64,000 bases of DNA. It comes from Chloroflexota bacterium. GTDB lineage: Bacteria > Chloroflexota > Anaerolineae > Anaerolineales > Villigracilaceae. The notes beneath the pieces are model-generated. The model ran no database searches. It was not told the DNA's origin and worked only from the letters and a program-made list of their open reading frames with translations. A program made the translations under genes and the position numbers. Each line of letters opens with the position of its first letter. Position 1 is the stretch's first letter. Positions 17,500 to 25,582 of this stretch are shown here, one piece after another. The stretch is from NCBI GenBank assembly GCA_016234485.1, contig JACRBL010000055.1, positions 151,851-215,850 on the forward strand, in the 5' to 3' direction.

Positions 17500-17539
17500 A
17501 AAAAGGACTCTCAGAGCTTCAAGCCTGAGAGTCCTTTTT
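17500..17539. terminator. Bidirectional intrinsic terminator
   Basis: AAAAAGGACTCTCAG (17500-17514) pairs perfectly with CTGAGAGTCCTTTTT (17525-17539). The A-run and T-run make it work on both strands. It lies between the converging hydroxylase gene and the FeoB C-terminal gene. Confidence 0.85.
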
Positions 17540-17540
17540 C

Positions 17541-18929
17541 TTACGCCCAGCCGAGTAATCTTGCGATACTTGCTGTCAGGAACGTGACCAGGAACGCAGT
17601 GCCGAGCGTGATCACGACGCTGATCGTCGCCCACTTGTACGATTTGGTTTCCTTGTAGATCGTCATAATCGTCGTCGCGCAGGGATTGTGCAAGAGCGCG
17701 AACAGCATCAGGTTGATGGCGGTCAGCATCGTCCAGCCGTTCTGGTCAACGAGCAGGGTGCGGATGGCTTCGCTGGTGCCGGGGCCGTCTATCATCATGC
17801 CCGCGCCTGTGTACATCATCATCATGGTTGGGACGACGATCTCGTTGGCGGGGATGGCGATGATGTACGAAAGCAGGATCACGCCGTCCAGTCCGAGCAG
17901 GAGGCCGAAGGGGTTGAGCCAGCCCGCGATGGCCGCGGCCAGATTGGAGTCCCCGAATGGAACGTTTGCCAAAATCCAGATGATCGCGCCGGCGGGGGCG
18001 GCCGTCTGCATGGCGCGCCAGAGCACGAAGATGGTGCGGTCAATGATGGAGGTGTAGAGGATGCGGCTGACGTTCGGGCGGCGATAGGGAGGCAGTTCGA
18101 GCGTGAACGCGGACGCTTCGCCTTTGAGGACGGTGCGCGACAGAATCCACGACATGAGGAAGGTGAAGCCGACGCCGATCAGCACCACGCCGACGACGGC
18201 CGCGGCCGCGATGACGGAGGATGTGAAGCCGCCATAGCCCGCCGCGACGAAGATGGTGGCGAGCATGATGAGGGTCGGGAAGCGGCCGTTACAGGGGACG
18301 AAGTTGTTGGTGAGGATGGCGATCAGGCGTTCGCGCGGGGAATCAATGACGCGGGTCGCGACCACACCCGCGGCGTTGCAACCGAATCCCATTGCCATGG
18401 TCAGCGATTGCTTGCCGTGCGCGCCTGCTTTTTTGAAGAGCCAGTCCATGTTGAATGCCACGCGAGGGAGGTAGCCGAGATCTTCGAGAAAGGTGAAGGC
18501 GGGGAAGAAGATCATCATCGGCGGGAGCATCACGCTGACGACCCAGGCTAGGCCGCGATAGATGCCGTCCCAGATGAAGCCTGTGATCCACCACGGGACG
18601 TTCCACGCGACGAAGAGGGCGCGCACCCAATCGCCGAACGCGAAGAGGACGTTGGCGATGGCCTCCGAGGCCACGTTCGCGCCAGAGACGGTCAGCCAGA
18701 TGATGATAGCGAGCAGGATCAGCATGATCGGCAAACCCGTGAAGGGCGAGGTGACGAGGCGATCTATCTTTTGGTCGAAATCGTAGCGTTTTTCATGCGC
18801 TGTTTTGACCGCGCGCTTCGCGATAGTCTCGGCTTCGGCGTAGAGGGACTTCACAATCTCGTCGCGAAAACCTGAGGAAAGATTGTTGCGGAGGTTTTCC
18901 GCTTTTGCTAAAACATCGTTGGGGTTCAT
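17541..18929 (-). CDS. feoB: FeoB C-terminal part: membrane pore (two Gate domains)
   Basis: A 462-residue membrane protein that matches the C-terminal two thirds of the ferrous iron transporter FeoB. Residues 1-55 are a helical lead-in ending with the conserved DQKIDRLVTSPFTGLPIM. Gate 1 has MGFGCNAAGVVATR with the conserved Cys, then NNFVPCNGRFP; Gate 2 near the C terminus has NPCATTIMTIYKETKSYKWA. The GTPase domain is on a separate gene (19297-20133), so FeoB is split here. Both halves have their own start, and the two proteins would have to associate. It overlaps the terminator at 17500-17539 by no bases. A second, single-chain FeoB is encoded at 39867-41633. Confidence 0.9.
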   Translation of the reverse strand: MNPNDVLAKAENLRNNLSSGFRDEIVKSLYAEAETIAKRAVKTAHEKRYDFDQKIDRLVTSPFTGLPIMLILLAIIIWLTVSGANVASEAIANVLFAFGDWVRALFVAWNVPWWITGFIWDGIYRGLAWVVSVMLPPMMIFFPAFTFLEDLGYLPRVAFNMDWLFKKAGAHGKQSLTMAMGFGCNAAGVVATRVIDSPRERLIAILTNNFVPCNGRFPTLIMLATIFVAAGYGGFTSSVIAAAAVVGVVLIGVGFTFLMSWILSRTVLKGEASAFTLELPPYRRPNVSRILYTSIIDRTIFVLWRAMQTAAPAGAIIWILANVPFGDSNLAAAIAGWLNPFGLLLGLDGVILLSYIIAIPANEIVVPTMMMMYTGAGMMIDGPGTSEAIRTLLVDQNGWTMLTAINLMLFALLHNPCATTIMTIYKETKSYKWATISVVITLGTAFLVTFLTASIARLLGWA

Positions 18930-18940
18930 AAGTTTTCCTG

Positions 18941-18960
18941 TGTCAAGTGTTTCGGTGTCA
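18941..18960. repeat. TGTTTCGGTGTCA-family repeat, left of the four-helix-bundle gene
   Basis: TGTCAAGTGTTTCGGTGTCA. An inverted, slightly diverged copy lies at 19264-19295 on the other side of the small gene, and a third, self-complementary copy at 20143-20210. Confidence 0.6.
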
Positions 18961-19290
18961 CGTGTTAACAGAACATTTTTTGAGGGAGGTTTTTAAACCG
19001 CCGATGATGGCTTTCGTCTTTTCGGCTTGTTGATATTCGGTATCAAAAGTTGTCTTGTTGATATAGCCAATATCGAGCGCAGCATAAAGTAAGGATTGCA
19101 TCTCGACGGCAGAGCGACGCGAGTATCCAAGAAAGCGCGCGAATTCAATCTGTGAATCGCAATCAAAACCTTCAGCGATATTGGTCATAACAGAAACTGC
19201 CGCGCGTTGAATTTGATCGCGCAATCCGAAATCGCGTGCAAAAGCGCCTTCGTTTGTGAAACTACTTGACACTGAAACACTGGGCAACAT
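18958..19290 (-). pseudogene. Truncated four-helix-bundle protein (23S rRNA IVP/S23 family) between the FeoB halves
   Basis: A 110-residue frame whose residues 18-105 match the four-helix-bundle family encoded in rRNA intervening sequences: FGLRDQIQRAAVSVMTNIAEGF followed by IEFARFLGYSRRSAVEMQS. The usual N-terminal helix (the part that normally reads like F-x-D-L-x-V-W-x-x-A) is missing, and the first ~14 residues are encoded by the flanking repeat. The role of the family is not settled. The gene lies in the 367-base gap between the FeoB GTPase gene and the FeoB pore gene, flanked by inverted copies of one repeat, which suggests it arrived as an insertion and was cut at its 5' end. A functional shortened protein cannot be excluded. 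Confidence 0.65.
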
Positions 19291-19295
19291 GACAC
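19264..19295. repeat. TGTTTCGGTGTCA-family repeat, inverted copy right of the four-helix-bundle gene
   Basis: Read on the minus strand it contains CAGTGTTTCAGTGTCAAGT, a diverged inverted copy of 18941-18960. It supplies the first codons of the small gene and ends two bases before the FeoB GTPase stop codon. Confidence 0.55.
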
Positions 19296-19296
19296 T

Positions 19297-20133
19297 TTAT
19301 TGCCTTCCTTCCACTGACATCTTCTTGCTGAAGCTGACATCAGCGCGTTGCTGGCGTCCGACAATGTCCGCCAGTTCGCCGCTGGACAATGCTTTCTGCA
19401 CGCGCGCGTCGCCATCCAGCAGACGGATTGCCAGCCAGCGCGCGTTGGGGATGCCTGGCGCTATTTGCTCGATCATCGGCGCGAGTTCGTTGACGGCTTT
19501 CTGGAATTCGGGTGTGCCGTGGACGCGCAGTGGTTTGGTGGCGACGAGTCCCTCGATGACTTCGGAGACCGTCGCCAGCAATGTGGACATGCCCTCGCCC
19601 GTCCGCGCGGTGATCGGGATGGCTGGCACGCCCAGGTCACGCGCGAGCGAGCGGGTGTCCACTTCGAGTCCTTTGCGGCGCGCTTCGTCCATTAGGTTGA
19701 CCGCGACCACAACATGATCGGTGATCTCCATGACTTGCATGACGAGATTTAAATTCCGCTCGAGAGCAGTCGCGTCGGTTACGACAATCGTGCAATCGGG
19801 TTGACCAAATAAAATAAAATCGCGCGCCACTTCTTCGTCTTGCGACGCGGAGAGGAGCGAGTACGTGCCAGGCAGGTCAACGAGTTTGTATTTCACGCTG
19901 TTGAATTGGTAGCCGCCCTCGGCGCGCGTCACGGTCTTGCCAGGCCAGTTGCCGGTGTGTTGCTTGAGTCCCGTCAGCGCGTTGAAGAGCGTAGACTTAC
20001 CCGTGTTCGGGTTGCCCGCCAGCGCGACCACGCGGTCGAAGTCGCCGACTTTGATTCCCATCTGCTCCAGTTGCGAATACGCGGGGCAGGTCTCGCAGTG
20101 TTCGGTGGGTAAAGTAATTTTTGTGTTGGTCAT
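19297..20133 (-). CDS. feoB: FeoB N-terminal part: GTPase and GDI-like domain
   Basis: A 278-residue protein equal to the cytoplasmic part of FeoB. An N-terminal HCETCPAYSQ motif is followed by G1 GNPNTGKST (about 42-50), the conserved Thr of G2, G3 DLPG, G4 NLMD and G5 around ITARTG. The rest is a helical domain that regulates nucleotide release. FeoB imports Fe(II); here the pore is on a separate gene 367 bases downstream. Separate GTPase and pore genes exist in other bacteria, so this may be an old arrangement, but here the gap is filled by a truncated foreign-looking gene. The metal regulator at 20213 is upstream in the same direction. Confidence 0.9.
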   Translation of the reverse strand: MTNTKITLPTEHCETCPAYSQLEQMGIKVGDFDRVVALAGNPNTGKSTLFNALTGLKQHTGNWPGKTVTRAEGGYQFNSVKYKLVDLPGTYSLLSASQDEEVARDFILFGQPDCTIVVTDATALERNLNLVMQVMEITDHVVVAVNLMDEARRKGLEVDTRSLARDLGVPAIPITARTGEGMSTLLATVSEVIEGLVATKPLRVHGTPEFQKAVNELAPMIEQIAPGIPNARWLAIRLLDGDARVQKALSSGELADIVGRQQRADVSFSKKMSVEGRQ

Positions 20134-20142
20134 ATCAGCATT

Positions 20143-20210
20143 CCTGTGTTTCGGTGTCAGGTGTTCCAGTATCAGGTGTCACGTGATACCGAAACACTTG
20201 ACACTGGAAA
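20143..20210. repeat. Self-complementary TGTTTCGGTGTCA-family repeat
   Basis: GTGTTTCGGT (20146-20155) pairs with ACCGAAACAC (20188-20197), with several variants of GGTGTC/GACACC in between. It fills the gap between the DtxR-FeoA gene and the FeoB GTPase gene. Confidence 0.65.
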
Positions 20211-20212
20211 AT

Positions 20213-21217
20213 TTAAACGGGTTTCACCCAGATCTGCGCGGCCTGATCTTTCCTCAGCGCAATCAGAGTCCCTCGCACGCGATACGCGCGCGGGTCGCCG
20301 AAGAAGTTTTGCAGTTCGGGGTAGATGACGGTTCCAGGCGTGAGTCCGAGATCGAGAAAACGGCGGCGGGTGAATCCCTGCACCGCGTCGTCGAGCGTGA
20401 CGATCTCGGCGCGGCGGTCGTGCGCGATCTCGGTCAACGGGACGGCCTCGCGCTTGAGCGCTTCGCTTTCGGGCAACGCGGCCACACTGATGTTCGACGC
20501 CACCGCGGGCGCGAGCCGATATTCGTTTTCGCCGTCGCTCAGCACCACGCGTTGCGGCGTGCGTTCGAGAATGCGGATGTCTTGCCCGAGACGGAGTCCC
20601 GCCGCCAGGATTTGTTCGTAGGCCAGAGCGGGTTCATCCTCAAGGTGGACGATACGCGCGGGACGGTCAGCCGGCCACGCCGTCACGGGCGTTCCCTCCG
20701 CTTTGGGGAGAGTCCCCTCGCGCGTCGGGATGGGGTCGCCGTGCGGATCGCGCGTCGGGTGGCCAAGCGCCGCGTCCAGTTCATCGAGTTGCGCGTCGGT
20801 GAAACTGTGCTCGCGGCGATGCGCCTCCGTGTGGACTTGCTCCAGCGGCATGCGCGCCTCGTCCGCGAGATAGCGTTCCCACAAACGGTGTGCGCGGACA
20901 ACATGCAGCGCCCAGCGTTCGCCCTCCGCGGTGAGATGGAGTTGGTCGCCGCGCGACTCGAGCAAGCCCTTCGTCTCCATCCCTTCGATGAGACGCGTCA
21001 CTTTTTGCCGCGGCAGGCTCAACGTCCCAGCCAAAGACTCGGGCGAGGCGTGACGTCCGCCCTGCTCGCGGTCGAGTAAATGCTTGAGCGCGTCTTCCAT
21101 CTGCTCGCGTTCCTGCGCGGCGCGGTAGGATTTCCATTGAGAAAACAAACCGACGCGCGGGAGGAACACGATGAGCAAAATTACTGCAATGGCTATTAGC
21201 CAGAAAGTTACATTCAT
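20213..21217 (-). CDS. Membrane-anchored DtxR-type regulator with two FeoA-like domains
   Basis: A 334-residue protein with unusual order. Residues 3-22 are one hydrophobic helix (VTFWLIAIAVILLIVFLPRV). Residues about 35-95 are a winged helix of the DtxR type, followed by the dimerisation helices with LDELDAALGHPTRDPHG, the motif typical of MntR/IdeR. Two SH3-like FeoA domains follow, about 170-245 and 255-334; the last includes FLDLGLTPGTVIY. DtxR proteins sense Fe(II) or Mn(II), and FeoA domains bind FeoB or act as the C-terminal domain of DtxR. A membrane-tethered version next to FeoB suggests a direct sensor on the transporter, but this is inference. The lead helix could also be a wrongly chosen start, yet no later Met precedes the winged helix closely. 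Confidence 0.75.
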   Translation of the reverse strand: MNVTFWLIAIAVILLIVFLPRVGLFSQWKSYRAAQEREQMEDALKHLLDREQGGRHASPESLAGTLSLPRQKVTRLIEGMETKGLLESRGDQLHLTAEGERWALHVVRAHRLWERYLADEARMPLEQVHTEAHRREHSFTDAQLDELDAALGHPTRDPHGDPIPTREGTLPKAEGTPVTAWPADRPARIVHLEDEPALAYEQILAAGLRLGQDIRILERTPQRVVLSDGENEYRLAPAVASNISVAALPESEALKREAVPLTEIAHDRRAEIVTLDDAVQGFTRRRFLDLGLTPGTVIYPELQNFFGDPRAYRVRGTLIALRKDQAAQIWVKPV

Positions 21218-21256
21218 AGTTTCACCTGTTTCCGTAGTGCGAGATACTATCTTGCT

Positions 21257-21847
21257 CTACAGCTTTGGGAAAAATGCACCCGTGCGCTTCATGTATTCGC
21301 GATATTCATCGCCGAATTTCTCGATGAGATTGGCTTCCTCTTTCGGCGTGCGGATCGCCATCAGAATAAAAGCGAGGAGACCGAACATGGCAATGAACCA
21401 ATTGTCAGCCATCAATCCAAATGAAATAATGAATGATGAACCGATGGTGTAAAGCGGATGTCGAATATAACGATAAATTCCATTTGTGACGAGTTTGTGT
21501 TCCGCGCGCGTGCTGCTGGTGGGAGTGATCCCGCTTCCAATGCTACTAAACAACCAGTAAATTCCCGCCACGCACAAGATTCCGATTCCTACGCCGAGCA
21601 ATCGCACCCATTCGGGTAAACCAATTTTCGCCCAGGCCATCCACGCGGGATTGACCAGATACACAAACGGACTCAGCCAGAGGATCAGGCCGCCAATTCT
21701 GATAACGGTCATCATGGCATTGCCGTCCACCTTGCGGGAGATTTTCTCGCCTGAGTCTTTGTCGGCTTTGCGACGGTAATAGATTGAGATGCCCATGCCT
21801 GCGAAGAGGATCAGGGCGGCTGGAATGCGGAAAAGGTTTTCGTTCAT
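21257..21847 (-). CDS. ICMT/PEMT-like membrane methyltransferase
   Basis: A 196-residue membrane protein. I start at the ATG at 21847 because the longer version begins inside a palindromic repeat. Four to five hydrophobic helices are followed by the family signature TNGIYRYIRHPLYTIGSSFI (about residues 120-140) and a C-terminal EEANLIEKFGDEYREYMKRTG. Related enzymes methylate isoprenylcysteine, phospholipids or other small targets with S-adenosylmethionine. No substrate can be named. A similar protein lies at 21957; both sit between two metal regulators on the minus strand. Confidence 0.75.
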   Translation of the reverse strand: MNENLFRIPAALILFAGMGISIYYRRKADKDSGEKISRKVDGNAMMTVIRIGGLILWLSPFVYLVNPAWMAWAKIGLPEWVRLLGVGIGILCVAGIYWLFSSIGSGITPTSSTRAEHKLVTNGIYRYIRHPLYTIGSSFIISFGLMADNWFIAMFGLLAFILMAIRTPKEEANLIEKFGDEYREYMKRTGAFFPKL

Positions 21848-21869
21848 GTTGTACCTCATATTGTGTATT

Positions 21870-21950
21870 GTCATTGCGAGCGTAGCGAAGCAATCTCCTG
21901 GTCAAAGAGGGGATTGCTTCGTCGGGAAGATCACCCTCCTCGCAATGACA
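21870..21950. repeat. Palindromic element, GAAGCAATC/GATTGCTTC family
   Basis: It begins GTCATTGCGAGCGTAGCGAA and ends TCACCCTCCTCGCAATGACA; the inner halves are GAAGCAATCTCC and GGGGATTGCTTCGTCGGGAA. It fills the gap between the two methyltransferase genes. Confidence 0.85.
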
Positions 21951-21956
21951 AAAAAA

Positions 21957-22550
21957 TCAGAATAGACGCGGCGCTAATCGCCCCGTTCGTTTCATGTACT
22001 CGCGATATTGCTCGCCAAAGTATTCGAGCATCAGCGATTCTTCAAAGCCAATGCGCGACGTGATTTCAAGCGCGGTCATTCCCAGCCATGTCAACCCAAT
22101 CAACCAGTTGGCCGCGATGAGCAGGGTCGCGCCGAGAATGAGCAGAAACGCGCTGTAGATGGGATGCCGAATCCAGCGATACGGCCCGCTGGTCACGAGT
22201 GTCTGCTCTTTGATCATGCGCGGCGTGTCGCTCCAGTTTTTTCCGAGCGTGGTCTGTGACCATTGGAGCAGGACAAATCCCGCGACGGCGATGCCAACGC
22301 CTGTTAAGCGCAACCAACTTGGGAACGGTAGCGATGCCCACGCCAGCCAATTTGGATTGATGACATAGGCGATTATCGAAAAGAAGCCCATCATGGCGAG
22401 CAGGCCAGCCAATTTTGAAGGCCAGCCCTCTTCGCGTTTTTTGAGGGAGTTCTCCTCGCGTCCATGCTTGCGGACATAGTATCCGCGATGGGCGATGAAG
22501 GCGAGAATCAACATGGGAAGAATAACTCTAAAGATGGTTTCGATTTCCAT
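21957..22550 (-). CDS. ICMT/PEMT-like membrane methyltransferase, second copy
   Basis: A 197-residue membrane protein. The ATG at 22550 lies one base after the stop codon of the DtxR-type gene, so translation is probably coupled. It has the signature TSGPYRWIRHPIYSAFLLIL and a C-terminal EESLMLEYFGEQYREYMKRTG, shared with the neighbour at 21257. The two are paralogues but clearly diverged. Function as a SAM-dependent methyltransferase is likely; its target is unknown. Confidence 0.75.
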   Translation of the reverse strand: MEIETIFRVILPMLILAFIAHRGYYVRKHGREENSLKKREEGWPSKLAGLLAMMGFFSIIAYVINPNWLAWASLPFPSWLRLTGVGIAVAGFVLLQWSQTTLGKNWSDTPRMIKEQTLVTSGPYRWIRHPIYSAFLLILGATLLIAANWLIGLTWLGMTALEITSRIGFEESLMLEYFGEQYREYMKRTGRLAPRLF

Positions 22551-22551
22551 T

Positions 22552-23223
22552 TCATTTTCCGTTTTCAACAAAGATCTTGCTGGTGATGCTGAGTCCCAAA
22601 ACATTGGACTTTCGTCCGACCTTGACGGTCAGATTGTGATCGAACTCGGAGTAGGCGGTCACCTCGATCTCGACGCCGGGTGTAAGGCCGAGACTTTCGA
22701 GATAGCGAAGCAGGTCCGGGTCTTGCGCGTCGACGCGTTGGATGGACGCGGCCTGGTTTGGGCGCAGCGACGCGAGGGGAGTGGACTCATCCGCGGGCAT
22801 GGTCAAGTCTTCGCTGGGAATCAACTCGCCATGAGGGTCGCGGGTGGGATTCCCAAGCGCGGCGGCGATGCGGGCCTCGAACTCCTCCGAGATGACGTGC
22901 TCCAGCCGCTCCGCCTCCTCGTGGACTTCATCCCAGGTGTAGCCGAGCGTTTGCACCAGCCAGGTTTCCAGCAGGCGGTGATGGCGGATGACCTCGAGCG
23001 CGGCCATTTTTCCTGTTGCGGTGAGCGTCACGCCCTGGTGTTTTTGATACGCTACCAGCGCGGGTTTGTCGGATGCGAGTTTTTGAATCATCCCCGTCAC
23101 CGAAGCGGGCTTGACTTGGAGCGCGCGCGCCAAATCGTTCGTGCTGGCGAGTTGTCCATGCTCGGTCAACTCGTAGATGTGTTTCAGGTAATCCTGAATG
23201 GAGCGGGTGAGAAGTTCAGACAC
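22552..23223 (-). CDS. DtxR/MntR-family metal-dependent transcriptional regulator
   Basis: A 223-residue regulator with the standard layout. Residues 1-70 are a winged helix (SIQDYLKHIYELTEHGQLAS), 75-145 the dimerisation and metal-binding helices including LEHVISEEFEARIAAALGNPTRDPHG, and the C-terminal 75 residues an SH3-like FeoA domain. These proteins repress iron or manganese uptake genes when metal is plentiful. The gene is eight bases downstream of the ZIP transporter gene and directly upstream of an ICMT-like gene. Confidence 0.88.
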   Translation of the reverse strand: MSELLTRSIQDYLKHIYELTEHGQLASTNDLARALQVKPASVTGMIQKLASDKPALVAYQKHQGVTLTATGKMAALEVIRHHRLLETWLVQTLGYTWDEVHEEAERLEHVISEEFEARIAAALGNPTRDPHGELIPSEDLTMPADESTPLASLRPNQAASIQRVDAQDPDLLRYLESLGLTPGVEIEVTAYSEFDHNLTVKVGRKSNVLGLSITSKIFVENGK

Positions 23224-23230
23224 ACAACAC

Positions 23231-24412
23231 CTATTTGATCAGAAGGCCAGTTACCCACAAAAGCGCCATCCCCGCCAGCGCTCCGCTGAAGATTATGGCA
23301 GGCATGGATTCTTTGGCGGTGTCTTTTTGAATGAGTTTGGCGATTTCGAATACGACCTGGAAGATGGCGCCCGTGCCGATGGCTAGGAATAAAACCGCGA
23401 GCGTGGGAGAAGGCGCAAACCCTCCAATCCATGCGCCCAGGATGGCAGGCGCGCCACCCACGATCCCCATTAGCGCGAGGGAGCGCAGGCTGGGCCTATC
23501 TCGCAAGACGGGCGCGATGATGCCGAGTCCTTCGGTAATGTTTTGAATGATGAACCCGATCACCAGGAATGTGCCGAAGGAAATCTCGCCGATGTTGTAG
23601 GCCGCTCCGATGGCAAGCCCCTCGCCCAAATTGTGAATTCCGATGCCGATTGCGATTCTGAACGCGACGGACAATCGTTTCGCGGCCTCGTCCCCGCCTG
23701 ATTCCAATTGTCGTTTCGAGATGGCCTCGAGCGCCAGAAAGGTGGCTATCGCGCCAATCCCTATGATGCCGATTCCTTGAAAAGAGCCAGGCACGTTTGC
23801 GGCTTGTTCGAACGCTTCCACGATGGTATCCAGCCCGAGGAAGATGAGCAGGCCTGCGGTGACTGCCATCAGAAAGACGATCCATCTTCGTCCGAGCGTG
23901 CGCAACGCGGGGAACCAGAAGATTCCGAGAAAGACCGGGATGACGCCGACGTATAAGCCAATCAGCGCGAAAGACCAGAAGGACGCGCTGTTAGGTTGAG
24001 GGGTCTCGAATGCAACGGGAATTTCCAGATTAAAGGCAACTGCGTTGGATGTGAAAAGAGTGACCGCATACGCTTCGCCGTAACTCCAGGGATAGTTAAT
24101 GCGGACGACGGCGCGTCCCAACCGCGGAATGGTCGCGCTGGGCGTGACTTCGATGGGCCATACCGCCGAATTGACGATGGCTTGGGCGAGCGTGATTTCC
24201 TGCATGCTTGTGTTTTGCACGCGGATCTCGATCAGATCCTCTTTGAGGATGGTTCGCTCAATGGTTAGCGTTTCAATGGGGACGGGCGATTCGAGATCCA
24301 ATCCGCCGCCGGTGCGGAGGAAGAGCGCGATCACTCCACCGAGGAGAATGACCGGGAGCAGGAGCAGGCCAAAGGTCCGAATAGAGAACCGAGGGGGTTG
24401 AGTCGTATTCAT
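23231..24412 (-). CDS. ZIP-family metal transporter with an extra extracytoplasmic domain
   Basis: A 393-residue membrane protein. After one N-terminal helix (about 10-30), residues 35-135 form a soluble beta-rich domain likely outside the cell. From about 145 a ZIP core of eight helices follows, with the metal-binding motifs HNLGEGLAIG (helix IV) and IIQNITEGLG (helix V). ZIP proteins import Zn, Fe or Mn. The added domain is not usual for bacterial ZupT-like proteins of about 270 residues. It lies between a multicopper oxidase gene and a DtxR-type regulator on the same strand, so manganese or iron is likely. Confidence 0.85.
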   Translation of the reverse strand: MNTTQPPRFSIRTFGLLLLPVILLGGVIALFLRTGGGLDLESPVPIETLTIERTILKEDLIEIRVQNTSMQEITLAQAIVNSAVWPIEVTPSATIPRLGRAVVRINYPWSYGEAYAVTLFTSNAVAFNLEIPVAFETPQPNSASFWSFALIGLYVGVIPVFLGIFWFPALRTLGRRWIVFLMAVTAGLLIFLGLDTIVEAFEQAANVPGSFQGIGIIGIGAIATFLALEAISKRQLESGGDEAAKRLSVAFRIAIGIGIHNLGEGLAIGAAYNIGEISFGTFLVIGFIIQNITEGLGIIAPVLRDRPSLRSLALMGIVGGAPAILGAWIGGFAPSPTLAVLFLAIGTGAIFQVVFEIAKLIQKDTAKESMPAIIFSGALAGMALLWVTGLLIK

Positions 24413-24419
24413 GTCGGCC

Positions 24420-25475
24420 TCACTCTGTCACTTCGAACATGCCGTTCCAGCCCAGCTCGGCAAATTCGGTCACGTGGGCATGGAACATGAACATGCCGCG
24501 ATGTTTGTAGGAGAATTCGAGGATGCCGCGTTGGGCCTGGCCCTGAATGATGGTGTCTGTGAATTCGGAAGGCGTGAGGCTGGTGCCTGTGGGATAGTAG
24601 TGGAAAAAATTCGCATGAAGGTGAAAGGAATTGATCAAATCGAATTCGAGGATGTTGACCAGGTAAATGCGAATCTTCTCGCCAATCTTGATTTGGATAG
24701 GGTGGTTTTGGTAGTGAAAGGGGATGGCATTGACGGCGTAAAAATCATTGGCGTCGTCGAAGTCCACATCGAAACCGCTCATCACCATGATCATTTCGCG
24801 ATCAACGGGCGGACGGCCCTGTTTGGGATCAACAATGAAAGCCCCATAGAGTCCCTTGGCGATGTGCCGTGCCAGAGGGAAAACGTGACAGTGGTAAAGA
24901 TGCAAGCCGAAGGGTTCAGCGTCAAACTCATAGGTGAATGATTCGCCCGGCGCGATGGCCCCACCAGGACCCGAGCCAGGAACCCCGTCCATTTCTGCGG
25001 CATGAAATCCATGGAAGTGCAACGAGTGAGGGTGGTTACTTCCGTTCGATACGTGGATGCGAATTCGATCTGCCTCGGTGGCGCGCAAGGTGGGGCCAGG
25101 GATACGCCCGTTATACGTCCAGGCCGGGAATATGATTCCGGGAACGATTTCAATGTCTTTGTTGAGAACCGTGATTTTATATTCACGGAGAGTCTGGCCG
25201 TTGGGTAAAGTGGAAACTTCGCCGTAATCGAAATCCGTCAAAATTTTTGTGGGATCGAAGCCATTGTTTTCATGGTCCACTTCGCCTACAGTACCGGGGA
25301 CCAACCCACCGCCATGCTCTTGCATTGGAAAGGGTGTGGCCTGTGCCTGGACGGAATTGTGTCCATGTTCGGTCGCCTGGACGCCAGATTGTTTCAGGAA
25401 AACGGCTCCAGCCGTGGCGGCCGAACCAAAGAAAAAGAATTTCAGGAAATCCCTGCGGGAAAGGTTTGTTTTCAT
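24420..25475 (-). CDS. Two-domain multicopper oxidase, Tat-exported
   Basis: A 351-residue protein. I start at MKTNLSRRDFLKF because it gives a proper twin-arginine signal (SRRDFLKF then a hydrophobic stretch). Copper motifs appear in order: HSLHFHGFHA, YHCHVFPLARH (Cys-His type 1 site in the first cupredoxin domain), SFHLHANFF and FHAHVTEFAE. The last motif has His-Ala-His and lacks the Cys, so the type 1 copper site seems to be in domain 1 only. Such enzymes oxidise metals, phenols or nitrite-type substrates. Next to a ZIP transporter and iron or manganese regulators, a metal oxidase role is plausible, not shown. Confidence 0.8.
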   Translation of the reverse strand: MKTNLSRRDFLKFFFFGSAATAGAVFLKQSGVQATEHGHNSVQAQATPFPMQEHGGGLVPGTVGEVDHENNGFDPTKILTDFDYGEVSTLPNGQTLREYKITVLNKDIEIVPGIIFPAWTYNGRIPGPTLRATEADRIRIHVSNGSNHPHSLHFHGFHAAEMDGVPGSGPGGAIAPGESFTYEFDAEPFGLHLYHCHVFPLARHIAKGLYGAFIVDPKQGRPPVDREMIMVMSGFDVDFDDANDFYAVNAIPFHYQNHPIQIKIGEKIRIYLVNILEFDLINSFHLHANFFHYYPTGTSLTPSEFTDTIIQGQAQRGILEFSYKHRGMFMFHAHVTEFAELGWNGMFEVTE

Positions 25476-25540
25476 AATTCTCCAAAAATTGGATTCCATT
25501 AAAATCAAAATTAGTCTTGCCTAAATATTGTAGTCGAAAA

Positions 25541-25570
25541 GAAAAGCCGCGTCAAGGGACGCGGCTTTTC
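25541..25570 (-). terminator. Intrinsic terminator of the Hcy methyltransferase gene
   Basis: GAAAAGCCGCGTC (25541-25553) pairs perfectly with GACGCGGCTTTTC (25558-25570). On the minus strand the stem is followed by TTTTCGAC, 13 bases after the stop at 25583. Confidence 0.75.
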
Positions 25571-25582
25571 AAGCAAACTAAA

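Noticed and set aside
17541..20133. Simple frameshift splitting FeoB
   Set aside because: The halves have their own start codons and complete ends, and a separate gene lies between; joining them needs more than a one-base change.
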